A DNA stretch of 64,000 bases from Gordonia phthalatica (GCF_001305675.1 NZ_CP011853.1:2542001-2606000); one strand, 5' to 3'; shown: positions 1 to 8,566, numbered from the stretch's first letter. Translations and numbers: made by a program. The notes: a model not told the origin generated them from the sequence alone.

Positions 1-149
1 CGATCGATCCGTACTTCACCGGGGTGGACGGCGTGTTCCTGTGCTCGCAGTCGTCACCTCCCGGGCCGGGCATCCACGGGCTGTGCGGCTACAACGCAGC
101 GGAGTCTGCGCTGCGGCGGCACCGTCGAGGACGACGATCACAGCGCTGA
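1..149 (+). CDS. FAD-dependent oxidoreductase, C-terminal fragment (5' end outside window)
   Basis: The window opens inside this gene. The frame read from base 3 gives 48 residues and ends at TGA 147-149. It contains GIHGLCGYNAAESALRR, which resembles the C-terminal FAD-contacting segment of phytoene-desaturase-type NAD(P)/FAD oxidoreductases (family knowledge): a Gly-rich turn followed by the last helix. No other domain is visible, so the substrate cannot be named. A short basic tail (RRGRRSQR) follows the helix. About 100 bases separate it from the next gene. Confidence 0.6.
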   Translation, partial: IDPYFTGVDGVFLCSQSSPPGPGIHGLCGYNAAESALRRHRRGRRSQR

Positions 150-251
150 TCGACACTCCGTTCCGCGAACCGTCGGCTGATGCCCGCACGGGCACGCAGC
201 TTGTTCTCGGACCGACCGTCGGACGCCGCACCACTGTGAAACTCTGAGTGC

Positions 252-773
252 ATGGCCGCTGACCTTCATCCCACCAAGCACGAAGTCTTCGACGTCGCCG
301 CGATGACGAACACCGATCCCAAGGGCTTCGTGCGACCGGTGGACGAGTACCGCGTCACCGACTACGGCCTCTACATGTCGCGGACCGCCGATCACCCCAC
401 GTTCACGCATCTGGAGAGCTGGTTGCTGCCTGCGCTCGGGTTGCGCGCCAACATCTTCCACTTCGTCCCCGGGCATCGAGAGACGCAGCGGCTGTACATC
501 GACGTCGGTGAGTTCACCGGCCCGGACGAGGACGACCGCTGGCACGCCGTCGACTGGTATCTGGATCTGGTCGACAACCCCGGCGAGCCGCTGGAACTGA
601 TCGACGTCGACGAACTCTTCGAAGCCCATGCCGCGCAGTACATCTCGACGGCCGACTGCGAGGACGCGGTCCGCATCGCAGTGACCGCCATGACCGGTGC
701 TGCCGCTGCGCACGGCGTGCAGGAATGGCTCGACAAGCAGATCGGCGAGCCGATGCGGTGGCTCGATCGGTAG
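252..773 (+). CDS. DUF402 domain protein
   Basis: A 173-residue protein. The central and C-terminal part (WYLDLVDNP, then LELIDVDELFEAHAA) matches the DUF402 fold, in which an Asp-rich strand pair binds a metal; characterised relatives such as FomD hydrolyse nucleoside diphosphates or related phosphates. The real substrate here is unknown. ATG 252 is the first start in the frame and has no strong Shine-Dalgarno. No signal peptide or membrane segment is seen, so it should be cytoplasmic. It is a single gene closed by a hairpin 8 bases after the stop. Confidence 0.75.
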   Translation: MAADLHPTKHEVFDVAAMTNTDPKGFVRPVDEYRVTDYGLYMSRTADHPTFTHLESWLLPALGLRANIFHFVPGHRETQRLYIDVGEFTGPDEDDRWHAVDWYLDLVDNPGEPLELIDVDELFEAHAAQYISTADCEDAVRIAVTAMTGAAAAHGVQEWLDKQIGEPMRWLDR

Positions 774-781
774 TCCGCGGC

Positions 782-809
782 GCGGTGTCGATCGATAGAT
801 CGACACCGC
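782..809 (+). terminator. Hairpin terminator after the DUF402 gene
   Basis: A perfect inverted repeat with 12-base arms (GCGGTGTCGATC and its complement) and the loop GATA, 8 bases after the DUF402 stop. There is no T-run, which is common for intrinsic terminators in high-GC actinobacteria. Confidence 0.65.
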
Positions 810-879
810 CCGCTCAGGATTTTCTCAGGTGTGGAACACTGTCGGGGTTCTGTCCGACGCACGGAAGTTTGTGACACCC

Positions 880-1728
880 ATGACGACGCCTCCCCCTCCG
901 AACCAGCCGGGACAGCCCGACAACCCGTTCGGCAACCAGGGCGCCCCGGTGCCGCCGAACCCGGTTCCCCCGAACCAGGCACCTCAGCAGCCGATCCCGC
1001 CGCAGAATTTACCGCAGCAGGGCGGGCCCGGCCAGCAGCCGGATTACAGTCAGCAGCCGACCGGGGATCCGGTGCCCGGATACGGCCGGCCGCCGGTCGC
1101 CGGTTACGCACCGGTCCCGGGCGGCGCGCCCTACGCGCCGCCCGCACCGAAGAAGCCCAGTGCGCTCAAGAAGATCCTCACGGTGGTCGTGCCGATCGTC
1201 GTAGTCCTCATCATCGGCGCCATCATCGCCGCGGTCGTCCGCGACAAGGACAGCGGGAAGACCGTCGACGCATCGCCTCTCGGCTCGTGCATCGTCGTGA
1301 CCGACGGAACCGGTCTGAACGTCGAGACCGAGGCCATCGACTGCAGCGACACCTCGAAGCTGACCTACATCGTCGGAGCCAAGCTGGCATCGTCCGACGC
1401 GTGCACGGCCGCCGAGTACGACGGCTCGATCACTGAGACGGGAACGGGCGCGTCGGACGACGTCCTGTGCCTCGTGGCCAACTACCAGGCCGGCAAGTGC
1501 TACGAGCAGTCACAGATCGGGCTCGGACTCAACCTCAAGGAAGTGCTGTGCACGGAGGAGTCCGGCATGATGAGCACCGTCTTCAAGGTCACCGACCGCG
1601 TGGAGTCGAAGCAGGTTCCCGACTGCTCCGGCCCGAAGAAGAAGGCCCTGGCCTACGACATCAAGGCAGACCCCGCCCGCGCGGTCGGAATCTGCGCTGA
1701 GATCGTCGGCGACTACACCTGGGAGTAG
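880..1728 (+). CDS. Pro-rich single-pass membrane protein, LppU-like
   Basis: 282 residues from ATG 880. The first 85 residues are Pro/Gln/Gly-rich (MTTPPPPNQPGQP and similar), disordered and probably cytoplasmic. They are followed by a Lys-rich stop (KKPSALKKI) and one hydrophobic helix (about residues 98-120), then an extracytoplasmic domain with about eight Cys residues that probably form disulfides. This layout resembles LppU/SCO3897-type proteins of actinomycetes, whose function is not established. GTG 871, closer to a GGAAG box, is an alternative start. A bidirectional hairpin lies between this gene and the convergent TetR gene. Confidence 0.65.
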   Translation: MTTPPPPNQPGQPDNPFGNQGAPVPPNPVPPNQAPQQPIPPQNLPQQGGPGQQPDYSQQPTGDPVPGYGRPPVAGYAPVPGGAPYAPPAPKKPSALKKILTVVVPIVVVLIIGAIIAAVVRDKDSGKTVDASPLGSCIVVTDGTGLNVETEAIDCSDTSKLTYIVGAKLASSDACTAAEYDGSITETGTGASDDVLCLVANYQAGKCYEQSQIGLGLNLKEVLCTEESGMMSTVFKVTDRVESKQVPDCSGPKKKALAYDIKADPARAVGICAEIVGDYTWE

Positions 1729-1744
1729 TCCCACCGTCTCGATC

Positions 1745-1785
1745 AACGACTCATCGCCGGCGCATCACGCCGGCGATGAGTCGTT
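1745..1785. terminator. Bidirectional hairpin between convergent genes
   Basis: An 18-base perfect inverted repeat (arms 1745-1762 and 1768-1785, loop CATCA). The arms include the stop codon and last codons of the TetR gene, so the terminator is shared by both convergent genes and part of it is translated. Confidence 0.75.
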
Positions 1786-2521
1786 TCAGGCCGTACTCGT
1801 AGGCATGGTCGGCGTTGCCGGGCCCCGAGAACAGTTCGCCGACCGTCGCACCGACGCGCCCGGACACCGGATAGTCGGCCACGGGCATGAACTCGGCGAG
1901 CAGCGGCCCGGCGATCTCCCACCACTGCGCGTCGTCGAGCCCCGACTGCTGATACTCGGCCTCCTGGTCGATGCGGAGGCGCGCGTTCCCGGTTGCGAAG
2001 GCCTTCAACGAGGCGATGATCGCGTCGAGCTCCACATCGTCGACGGTGCTGCGCGCGGAGATCATCGCCGACTGCAGCACCGCGAGCTGGTTCTCGTAGC
2101 GGCGCGACGACCCGGGCCCGGGCACCGGCCGCCACGCCGGGACGTCGAGCAGCCACGGGTGACGCAGCAGTTCATCGCGATACTGGCCGGCGATCTGCTC
2201 CAGACACAGACGAAGGTCGGACGCTCCGCGAATCGCCTCGTCGTCGAAGGCCACCGCGTCCACCATCAGCGCGACCAGCACGTCGCGGTTCGGAACGTAG
2301 GTGTACAGCCCCATCGGCTTCAGTCCGACGCGTTCGGCCACGGCCCGCATCGACACCTGCGCCAGACCGCCCCGATCCGCGATCTCGACCGCCGCGCCGA
2401 CCACCGCACGCACACTGGTCCGCTGTCGCGGTCCACGCCGCAGCGGCGAGTCCGCGTCGCGCCGGTCGGCCCACATCAGCTCGACGGTGCGGCGCACGTT
2501 CGCGGCTTGGTCGTCGGTCAT
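1751..2521 (-). CDS. TetR-family transcriptional regulator
   Basis: 256 residues. An N-terminal helix-turn-helix lies at about residues 35-88 (VSMRAVAERVGLKPMGLYTY is the recognition region), followed by a helical ligand-binding domain of the type seen in repressors of drug-responsive genes. A 30-residue arm precedes the DNA-binding domain. It is divergent from the SNF2 helicase gene, and an operator-like palindrome fills the gap between them. The inferred role is repression of itself and of the helicase-SWIM pair; the ligand is unknown. Confidence 0.85.
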   Translation of the reverse strand: MTDDQAANVRRTVELMWADRRDADSPLRRGPRQRTSVRAVVGAAVEIADRGGLAQVSMRAVAERVGLKPMGLYTYVPNRDVLVALMVDAVAFDDEAIRGASDLRLCLEQIAGQYRDELLRHPWLLDVPAWRPVPGPGSSRRYENQLAVLQSAMISARSTVDDVELDAIIASLKAFATGNARLRIDQEAEYQQSGLDDAQWWEIAGPLLAEFMPVADYPVSGRVGATVGELFSGPGNADHAYEYGLKRLIAGVMRRR

Positions 2522-2544
2522 GACGTCCTCCTTGCAGATCTTCT

Positions 2545-2581
2545 CCGTATGCCGTACGTTATATTACCGTACGGCATACGG
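2545..2581. promoter_or_regulatory. Double TetR operator and divergent promoter region
   Basis: A perfect 14-base inverted repeat (CCGTATGCCGTACG and its complement) with a 9-base AT-rich spacer TTATATTAC. Each arm contains a CCGTACG core, so the whole reads as two overlapping near-palindromic sites facing each other. It lies 23 bases before the TetR start and 27 bases before the helicase start, where it would cover both promoters. Binding by the adjacent TetR protein is inferred. Confidence 0.7.
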
Positions 2582-2608
2582 CAATAGATCGACTTCTCGG
2601 AGGACGCC

Positions 2609-4402
2609 CTGACAGTCTCGCCAGACAACGCCCCGACCGACACCGACCAGCAGGCCACCTACCTGACGGACCGCCATGCCTTCGCACTGTGGTCCCCGAC
2701 CGCGGCCGATCCTCGCGAGGGCTCGCCGATCCTGCGCATTCCGGTCCCCGAGGGATACGGTCCGAAGAAGACACTGCGACCGGCCGAGGTCGCCTGCCGG
2801 ATCGTCGGCGTCGACGAGCTCCCCGAACACGGTGCAGCGTCACTGACGGCCTGGCGGGCGCTGGTCGACGATCCGACCGCCGAGGTGTCCCTGCCCGCTG
2901 CGGCGCATGCAGTGCTCAACGGTGCGGGCGACGCCGTCGTCGCCGCCGCGTACGCGCGGCAGGTCTTCACCGCGACGCGTGCGGTCGCCGAGTCACTGCG
3001 CGGGATCGTCGACGCCGACCTGCGCGACTACCAGCTCCGCGGCATCAGCTGGCTCGCCGAGGTCTGTTCGGACGGCGGCGGGATCCTGGCCGACGAGATG
3101 GGCCTGGGCAAGACCCTGCAGACCATCGCGCATCTCGCACGGATCGAACGCGGCCCCGCCCTGGTGGTCTGCCCCACCGGTCTCGTCACCAACTGGATGC
3201 GCGAGATCCATCGCTGGGCACCCGACGTCCCGGCCGTCGACTATCGCGGCGGCGACCTCCCCTCGCTCGACGATCCGGCCACCGTCGTCGTCACCGGGTA
3301 CCCCACCTTGCGTCGTCACACCGAGTCCCTGGTCGGCGGCGAGTGGTCGACCGTCGTCTTCGACGAGGCGCAGGCACTGAAGAACAGCCGAACCCAGGTC
3401 TCGCGGGCGGCCCGCGCGCTGACCGCCGACACCCGGATCGCCCTGACCGGCACACCGGTGGAGAACAACCTCGACGAGCTGTGGGCGCTGCTGAACCTGG
3501 TCGCCCCCACGGCCTTCGGCAACCGCGCGCTCTTCCGTCGCCGCTACACGCTGCCGATCCAGAACGGCTCCACGGACGCGAAGCTCCGCATGCGCGACGC
3601 GATCTCCGGTCACGTTCTGCGACGGACCAAGGCCGACGTCGCCACCGCGCTGGGACCGAAACTGCACACCGAGGTGGAGTGCGACCTCACCGACGAGCAG
3701 GCTCGGATCTACGACGCGATCCTCGACGAGGTCGAGACCGACGGCTTCGGAGTCGGAATGGCACGACGCGGGGCGATCCTCACCGCCCTCACCCGACTCA
3801 AGCAGGTCTGCAATCATCCGGGCCTGATCGGCGACGGCGCCGTGCGCGGTGTGATCGACGGTCGTTCCGGCAAGCTCGACGTCGCCACGGACATCGTGCT
3901 GACGAACCTGGAGAACGACGCACCGACCGTCGTCTTCACCCAGTACCGGCAGACCGGCGAGATGTTGGCCGCACACCTCGGTGCGCTGATCGATGCACCC
4001 GTCCCGTTCCTGCACGGCGGACTCGCCCGAGCGCAGCGCGACCGCATCGTCGACGACTATCAGGCGGGTCGGGGCAGCGGCGTTCTCGTCGCCAGCCTGA
4101 AGGCCGCGGGCACCGGACTCACGCTCACCCGCGCTGCCGACGTCGTCCACTTCGACCGCTGGTGGAATCCGGCCGTCGAAGCGCAGGCCACCGACCGCGT
4201 GCACCGCATCGGCCAGGATCGCGTCGTCACCGTCACCACACTGACCACCGCCGGGACGCTCGAAGAGCACATCGCGGCGATGCACGACCGCAAGTCCGCC
4301 CTCGACTTGGACGCCGACACCGGCGCGCTCGCGGCCATCACCGAACTGTCGGACGAACGCCTGATCGAAGTCCTGCGCCGACGGCGAGAGGAGACCGCAT
4401 GA
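2609..4402 (+). CDS. SNF2/SWI2-family DEAD/DEAH helicase, probable CTG start
   Basis: 597 residues if started at CTG 2609. Helicase motifs: Walker A DEMGLGKT (about 162-169), DEAQ box (about 252-255) and motif VI QATDRVHRIGQ (about 526-536). This is a Snf2-type dsDNA translocase, cytoplasmic and acting on nucleoprotein complexes. An in-frame stop lies at 2585-2587, and no ATG, GTG or TTG occurs before GTG 2885. Yet the 92 codons from 2609 read as normal protein, and GGAGGA (2599-2604) sits 4 bases before CTG 2609. A CTG start is therefore the best reading; GTG 2885 would remove the N-terminal region. The stop overlaps the SWIM gene start by 4 bases (ATGA). Confidence 0.85.
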   Translation: MTVSPDNAPTDTDQQATYLTDRHAFALWSPTAADPREGSPILRIPVPEGYGPKKTLRPAEVACRIVGVDELPEHGAASLTAWRALVDDPTAEVSLPAAAHAVLNGAGDAVVAAAYARQVFTATRAVAESLRGIVDADLRDYQLRGISWLAEVCSDGGGILADEMGLGKTLQTIAHLARIERGPALVVCPTGLVTNWMREIHRWAPDVPAVDYRGGDLPSLDDPATVVVTGYPTLRRHTESLVGGEWSTVVFDEAQALKNSRTQVSRAARALTADTRIALTGTPVENNLDELWALLNLVAPTAFGNRALFRRRYTLPIQNGSTDAKLRMRDAISGHVLRRTKADVATALGPKLHTEVECDLTDEQARIYDAILDEVETDGFGVGMARRGAILTALTRLKQVCNHPGLIGDGAVRGVIDGRSGKLDVATDIVLTNLENDAPTVVFTQYRQTGEMLAAHLGALIDAPVPFLHGGLARAQRDRIVDDYQAGRGSGVLVASLKAAGTGLTLTRAADVVHFDRWWNPAVEAQATDRVHRIGQDRVVTVTTLTTAGTLEEHIAAMHDRKSALDLDADTGALAAITELSDERLIEVLRRRREETA

Positions 4403-4971
4403 GTGCCACGACCGCCGAGTTCGGATACACGACATGGGGTCGCGACTTCCTGCGCATCGCTGAGCCGACCAGCACCACCAAGCCCGAACCGTTGCTGCCG
4501 CGCGCCCGCAGCCTGGCGCGGAATGCGATGAACGACGTCCGCATCGAGGGTCGCCTGATCCGGGGCACCGTGGTGCGCGGCGGCGACGCGTCCGTCGCGT
4601 ACCTGGAGTTCGCGCCGCTGGACCGCGACGTCGCACGTGCGGTTGCCGCGGCGGTCGGGGCCTCGCCCAGCCCGGCGGCCCTGACCGACGAGGTGCACGT
4701 GCTCGTCGACCGCGCACTTCCCGAGCTCGCCGTCGTCGACTGCTCGTGCCGGGCACGGACCGCGCGCTGCGTCCACGTGCTCGCGCTGCTGTACGAGACG
4801 GTCCGGCGGGTGGACGAGGATCCGCGGATCGCCTTGTCGCTCCGCGGATTCCGCGATGCGCTCGACGGCGACCAGGTCGAGGATCCGGCGGTCGAACGTT
4901 GGACACCGCTGTCCGCGCTCGATCCGCACACGTTCTACGACGCGTCGCGAGCGATCCAGCCGGGTCCGTAG
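4399..4971 (+). CDS. SWIM zinc-finger protein, partner of the SNF2 helicase
   Basis: 190 residues with a SWIM finger CxCx6CxH (Cys115, Cys117, Cys124, His126; CSCRARTARCVHVLAL). SWIM fingers bind nucleic acid or protein partners and are often encoded next to SNF2 ATPases in bacteria (family knowledge). The 4-base start/stop overlap with the helicase points to translational coupling and probably a physical complex. The last 37 bases overlap the convergent beta-propeller gene. Confidence 0.85.
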   Translation: MSATTAEFGYTTWGRDFLRIAEPTSTTKPEPLLPRARSLARNAMNDVRIEGRLIRGTVVRGGDASVAYLEFAPLDRDVARAVAAAVGASPSPAALTDEVHVLVDRALPELAVVDCSCRARTARCVHVLALLYETVRRVDEDPRIALSLRGFRDALDGDQVEDPAVERWTPLSALDPHTFYDASRAIQPGP

Positions 4972-6236
4972 CCGACGGCTCCGACGAGGTAGAGGCGCCG
5001 GGAACCCAGCTCCCATCGCGCTGACTCGTCATGCGGATCGACGGGGTCGATCTGCCACAGCCGCTCACCGCTCGACGCGTCGTACGCCGCCAGACGCGGA
5101 ACGTTCGGCCGCTGGTGCGACGCCGGATGGCCCGCGAAGATGAGGCGTCGGCCGTCGTAGCCGAACAGCCACCGGCCGAACCGCGTAGTGACAGCGGTCT
5201 CGGTCGCACCGGTCTCGGCGTCGACCACCCGCCAGGTTCGGCGCATCTGGTCCCCGGGTTCCAACGAGTCGGTCACGACTGCGATGCGACGCGCGTCGAG
5301 CGGCTGCATCGCGGTGGTCCGTCCGGACTCGTCGTAGAACTCGACGACGGGTTCTCCGCCTGCCTGGTCGACGGCGAACCCACCCTCGTAGAGGACGTAA
5401 TCGGGCCGGATGAAACTGGCCGCAACGCCGGTCGGCGTGGTGACCGACACGCACACGACCCTGCCAGTCCTACCGCGAGAGCTGGTGCACGCCGGTTCCG
5501 TCGAGGACGCCTCACTGTGCACCCGCCGACCGGTGTCCACGCGATAGACGGAGAAGTCTCCTCGCATCGTCCCCTGCATCACGAACAGTCCGGAACCCGA
5601 TGCCGTCCGCAACACGGCCTCGCCCGGCCGCCCCGCCACCGACCAGGAGCGCTCTCCCGTCGGCGAGAGGTGCGTGATCACCGGCACGGAGTCGCCGGCC
5701 GCGGAGACGACGAAGCCGTCGGCCACCGCCTCGATGCTCGACTGGCCGTGCGCGTCGATGATCTCCGTCGCCGATCGTTCACCGGTCCGGAGGTCGAAGA
5801 GTTCGACGGCGATCGCCGGCGCATCGCCGGAACGCGCGGTCCGCACACACGCGAGCGTCGTGCCGTGACTCGCGCACGCCTGCCAGTGGTCGATGCCGCG
5901 TTCGCTCCACAGCAGCCTGCCGGTGCGCGCATCGATTCGCGCCAGGGTCGTGAAGCGGTCCCGCGAGTCATCCGTGCCCTCGATGACGAGCACGTCGTCG
6001 GTCTCCTCGAGTATTCGGAGACTCGCCTGCCGATCGCCGGAGCCCAGGGCGTCACGCGCCGTCAGCTTCCACATCTCCGACGGAGCGGTCGGCAGCGTTT
6101 CGAGGATGACCGGTCCCGGCCCGGCGTCGGAATCGGTGTCGATCGGCCACAGCACGACGCCCGCAACGACGACCATGACCGCGATCGACATCATCGCCAC
6201 GACGGGAAAGGCGGCCCTGCTGCGCATGACTGTCAT
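4935..6236 (-). CDS. Membrane-anchored PQQ-like beta-propeller protein
   Basis: 433 residues. A single hydrophobic helix at about residues 10-31 (VVAMMSIAVMVVVAGVVLW) is an uncleaved anchor. The remainder carries repeated blade-like units with Asp-x-x-Thr-Gly motifs (DARTGRLLW, DLRTGERS, DTGRRV, DASSGERLWQ), typical of PQQ-like or BamB-type propellers. It should face outside the membrane; no catalytic residues are recognised. ATG 6227 is equally likely as a start because the neighbouring small copy begins at the corresponding position. It is not a known enzyme. Confidence 0.65.
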   Translation of the reverse strand: MTVMRSRAAFPVVAMMSIAVMVVVAGVVLWPIDTDSDAGPGPVILETLPTAPSEMWKLTARDALGSGDRQASLRILEETDDVLVIEGTDDSRDRFTTLARIDARTGRLLWSERGIDHWQACASHGTTLACVRTARSGDAPAIAVELFDLRTGERSATEIIDAHGQSSIEAVADGFVVSAAGDSVPVITHLSPTGERSWSVAGRPGEAVLRTASGSGLFVMQGTMRGDFSVYRVDTGRRVHSEASSTEPACTSSRGRTGRVVCVSVTTPTGVAASFIRPDYVLYEGGFAVDQAGGEPVVEFYDESGRTTAMQPLDARRIAVVTDSLEPGDQMRRTWRVVDAETGATETAVTTRFGRWLFGYDGRRLIFAGHPASHQRPNVPRLAAYDASSGERLWQIDPVDPHDESARWELGSRRLYLVGAVGYGPGWIARDAS

Positions 6237-6295
6237 CCAATCATCGCGGCGCTCTCCCGTGGCGGTGTCGGCGTCTCTGCGTGTAGGCGGTCAGG

Positions 6296-6391
6296 TCAGG
6301 AAGCGCCGGGCCAGAGAACGATCACGCCTGCCGCCATCATCAGAAGGATCAGCACCCACGCCACAGCCGGAAAGTAACTCGTCTTACGCAT
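6296..6391 (-). CDS. 31-residue membrane peptide, truncated copy of the neighbour N-terminus
   Basis: The product (MRKTSYFPAVAWVLILLMMA, then AGVIVLWPGAS) is a Lys/Arg start plus one transmembrane helix ending in LWP. The beta-propeller gene just downstream begins the same way and also ends its helix in LWP. The bases before both starts are alike (TTGGATGACAGTCATGCG versus TTGGATGGAGTCATGCG), so a tandem partial duplication is likely. A GGATGGAG box precedes the ATG. It may be an expressed micropeptide or a remnant. Confidence 0.45.
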   Translation of the reverse strand: MRKTSYFPAVAWVLILLMMAAGVIVLWPGAS

Positions 6392-6516
6392 GACTCCATC
6401 CAAGCACTGCGCGCGCCGGCTCCGCGCGAAGTCGGTCGATGTGCCCCAAACCGCAACGTTGCGACGAACCCGGTCGGGCGGCCTCGACGCGCCGTACGTC
6501 TGACACACTGGATTCC

Positions 6517-7458
6517 GTGATCAGAGTGGGACTCACCGGTGGCATCGGCGCCGGCAAATCGACCGTGGCCAAGACGTTCATCGAGCGCGGCGCCTATCAC
6601 GTCGACGCCGACCGGATCGCGCGCGAGGTGGTCGAGCCCGGCACGCCCGGTCTCGCTCAGCTCGCCGAAGCGTTCGGTCCCGAGATCATCGGGGTCGACG
6701 GCGCCCTCGATCGTCCTGCCCTCGCGGCGCGCGCCTTCGTCGACGACGAGAGCCGGAAGCTGTTGAACTCCATCACCCATCCGCTGATCGGTGCGCGCAC
6801 CAAGGAGCTCACCGACGCGGCGCCCGCCGACGCGATCATCCTGCACGACGTGCCGCTGCTGGTGGAGGGCCACATGGCGCCCTTCTATCACCTCGTCGCC
6901 GTGGTCCACGCCGACGCGGACGTGCGACTGGACCGCCTGGTGAATCTGCGTGGCATGGACGCCGACGATGCTCGCTCGCGGATCGCCGCGCAGGCGACGG
7001 ACGAGCAGCGTCGCGCGGTCGCCGACCTCTGGTTCGACAACTCCGGCACTCCCGATCAGCTCGCGGCCCAGGCCGTCGCAGCGTGGGAGGAACGGCTGAT
7101 CCCGCTGCGGGACAACGTCGCCGCCGGCACCGCAGCCCCGCTGCCGACCGACGTCCGCGATTACGACCCCGAGTGGGCCCTGGTCGGACAGCGCGTCGTC
7201 GGCCGGATCTGGGCCCTCCTCGGAGCGAACGCCTCCGCCGTCACCCATGTCGGTCCGACCGCCGTCGTCGGCCAGGCCGCCGAACCCGTCGTCGATATCG
7301 AGGCGACCGTCGCCGATCTCGCCGTCGCCGATTCGGTCTCCGACGCGCTCGCCGGGGGCGGCTTCCCTCGCGTCGCGTCGTCGGACGTCGAGCGCCTCCA
7401 CGTCAGCGCCGATCCGGGTCGTGCGGTGCGCGTGCATGTGCGACCGTCCGCTCACTAG
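6517..7458 (+). CDS. coaE: Dephospho-CoA kinase with truncated GrpB-like domain
   Basis: 313 residues from GTG 6517. Residues 1 to about 200 are the kinase that phosphorylates dephospho-CoA with ATP in the last step of CoA synthesis (P-loop GGIGAGKST, residues 8-16; HVDADRIAREVV). Residues about 210-313 resemble a GrpB/UPF0157 domain (YDPEWALVGQRV, HVGPTAVVGQA, DPGRAVRVHVR), as in mycobacterial CoaE. It stops soon after VHVR, so the domain lacks its usual second half. No Shine-Dalgarno is seen before the GTG. A nested hairpin follows the stop. Confidence 0.9.
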   Translation: MIRVGLTGGIGAGKSTVAKTFIERGAYHVDADRIAREVVEPGTPGLAQLAEAFGPEIIGVDGALDRPALAARAFVDDESRKLLNSITHPLIGARTKELTDAAPADAIILHDVPLLVEGHMAPFYHLVAVVHADADVRLDRLVNLRGMDADDARSRIAAQATDEQRRAVADLWFDNSGTPDQLAAQAVAAWEERLIPLRDNVAAGTAAPLPTDVRDYDPEWALVGQRVVGRIWALLGANASAVTHVGPTAVVGQAAEPVVDIEATVADLAVADSVSDALAGGGFPRVASSDVERLHVSADPGRAVRVHVRPSAH

Positions 7459-7465
7459 CCCGACC

Positions 7466-7528
7466 TCCGCGTAATACAGCGAGATCCGCGTAGTCAGGAA
7501 CTACGCGGATCTCGCCGGCTTACGCGGA
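7466..7528. terminator. Nested bidirectional hairpin, coaE / aldolase
   Basis: The inner stem has perfect 14-base arms (GAGATCCGCGTAGT and its complement, loop CAGGA). The outer 9-base arms are TCCGCGTAA (7466-7474) and its complement (7520-7528). The result is four copies of a CCGCGTA unit in alternating orientation between two convergent genes. Confidence 0.75.
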
Positions 7529-7538
7529 TAGGTGGTCG

Positions 7539-8564
7539 CTACGCGACCTCTTCGCCGTCTCGCTCGGCGACGAGGTTGAGGGCGATGTCGACGATCATGT
7601 CCTCCTGGCCGCCGACCAGACGACGCTCGCCGCAGACGGTGAGGATGTCGCGGACGTCGAGGTCGTAGCGCTGCGCGGCGCGCTCGGCGTGACGCAGGAA
7701 TGACGAGTAGACGCCGGCGTAGCCGAGGGTCAGGGTCTCGCGGTCCACGCGGACCGGACGATCCTGCAGCGGACGGACGATGTCGTCGGCCGCGTCCTCG
7801 AGCTTGTTGAGGTCACAGCCGTGCTCGAAGCCCGACAGGTTGGCGACGGCGACGAAGGGCTCGATCGGGCAGTTGCCCGCACCGGCGCCGTGGCCGGCCA
7901 GCGATGCGTCGACGCGGTAGACGCCGTTCTCGACGGCGACGACCGAGTTGGCGACCGACAGCGACAGGTTCTCGTGCGCGTGGATGCCGATCTGGGTCTC
8001 GTCCTTGAGAGCACCGCGGTAGGCCTTGACGCGGGCGACGACGTCCTTCATCGTCAGGCGGCCGCCCGAGTCGGTGATGTAGACGCAGTGCGCGCCGTAG
8101 CTCTCCATCAGTTTGGCCTGCTCGGCGAGCAGTTCCGGCGTCGACATGTGCGAGAGCATCAGGAAGCCCGAGACGTCGAAGCCGATCTCGCGGGCCGCCG
8201 AGATGTGCTGCGCGGAGACGTCGGCCTCGGTGCAATGGGTGGCGATGCGGACCGAGCGGACGCCCAGATCCCAGGCGTGCTGCAGGTGCTCGACGGTACC
8301 GACACCCGGCAGCAGCAGGGTGGTGAGCTTGGCGTTCTTGAGGACGCTCGCGGCGGCCTCGATCCACTCCCAGTCGGTGTTGGAGCCCGGGCCGTAGTTC
8401 ACCGAGCCGCCGGCCAGGCCGTCGCCGTGCGCCACCTCGATGGCGTCGACGCCCGCCTCGTCGAGGGCGCTGACGATGCGCTTCACATCGTCGGTGCTGA
8501 TCTGGTGCTTGACTGCGTGCATGCCGTCACGCAGGGTGACGTCCTGAACATAGATCTTGGTCAT
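7539..8564 (-). CDS. dmpG: 4-hydroxy-2-oxovalerate aldolase
   Basis: 341 residues. Class II, HMGL-like TIM-barrel aldolase that cleaves 4-hydroxy-2-oxo acids to pyruvate and an aldehyde, the last carbon-cleaving step of meta-cleavage pathways. Motifs: DVTLRDGMH at the N-terminus (Arg-Asp pair) and the metal-binding GIHAHEN. In this family the C-terminal part contacts the partner dehydrogenase and channels the aldehyde. It is the last gene of a hydratase-dehydrogenase-aldolase operon, the order of M. tuberculosis hsaE-hsaG-hsaF, so steroid-ring or simple aromatic substrates are both possible. Confidence 0.9.
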   Translation of the reverse strand: MTKIYVQDVTLRDGMHAVKHQISTDDVKRIVSALDEAGVDAIEVAHGDGLAGGSVNYGPGSNTDWEWIEAAASVLKNAKLTTLLLPGVGTVEHLQHAWDLGVRSVRIATHCTEADVSAQHISAAREIGFDVSGFLMLSHMSTPELLAEQAKLMESYGAHCVYITDSGGRLTMKDVVARVKAYRGALKDETQIGIHAHENLSLSVANSVVAVENGVYRVDASLAGHGAGAGNCPIEPFVAVANLSGFEHGCDLNKLEDAADDIVRPLQDRPVRVDRETLTLGYAGVYSSFLRHAERAAQRYDLDVRDILTVCGERRLVGGQEDMIVDIALNLVAERDGEEVA

Positions 8565-8566
8565 TC

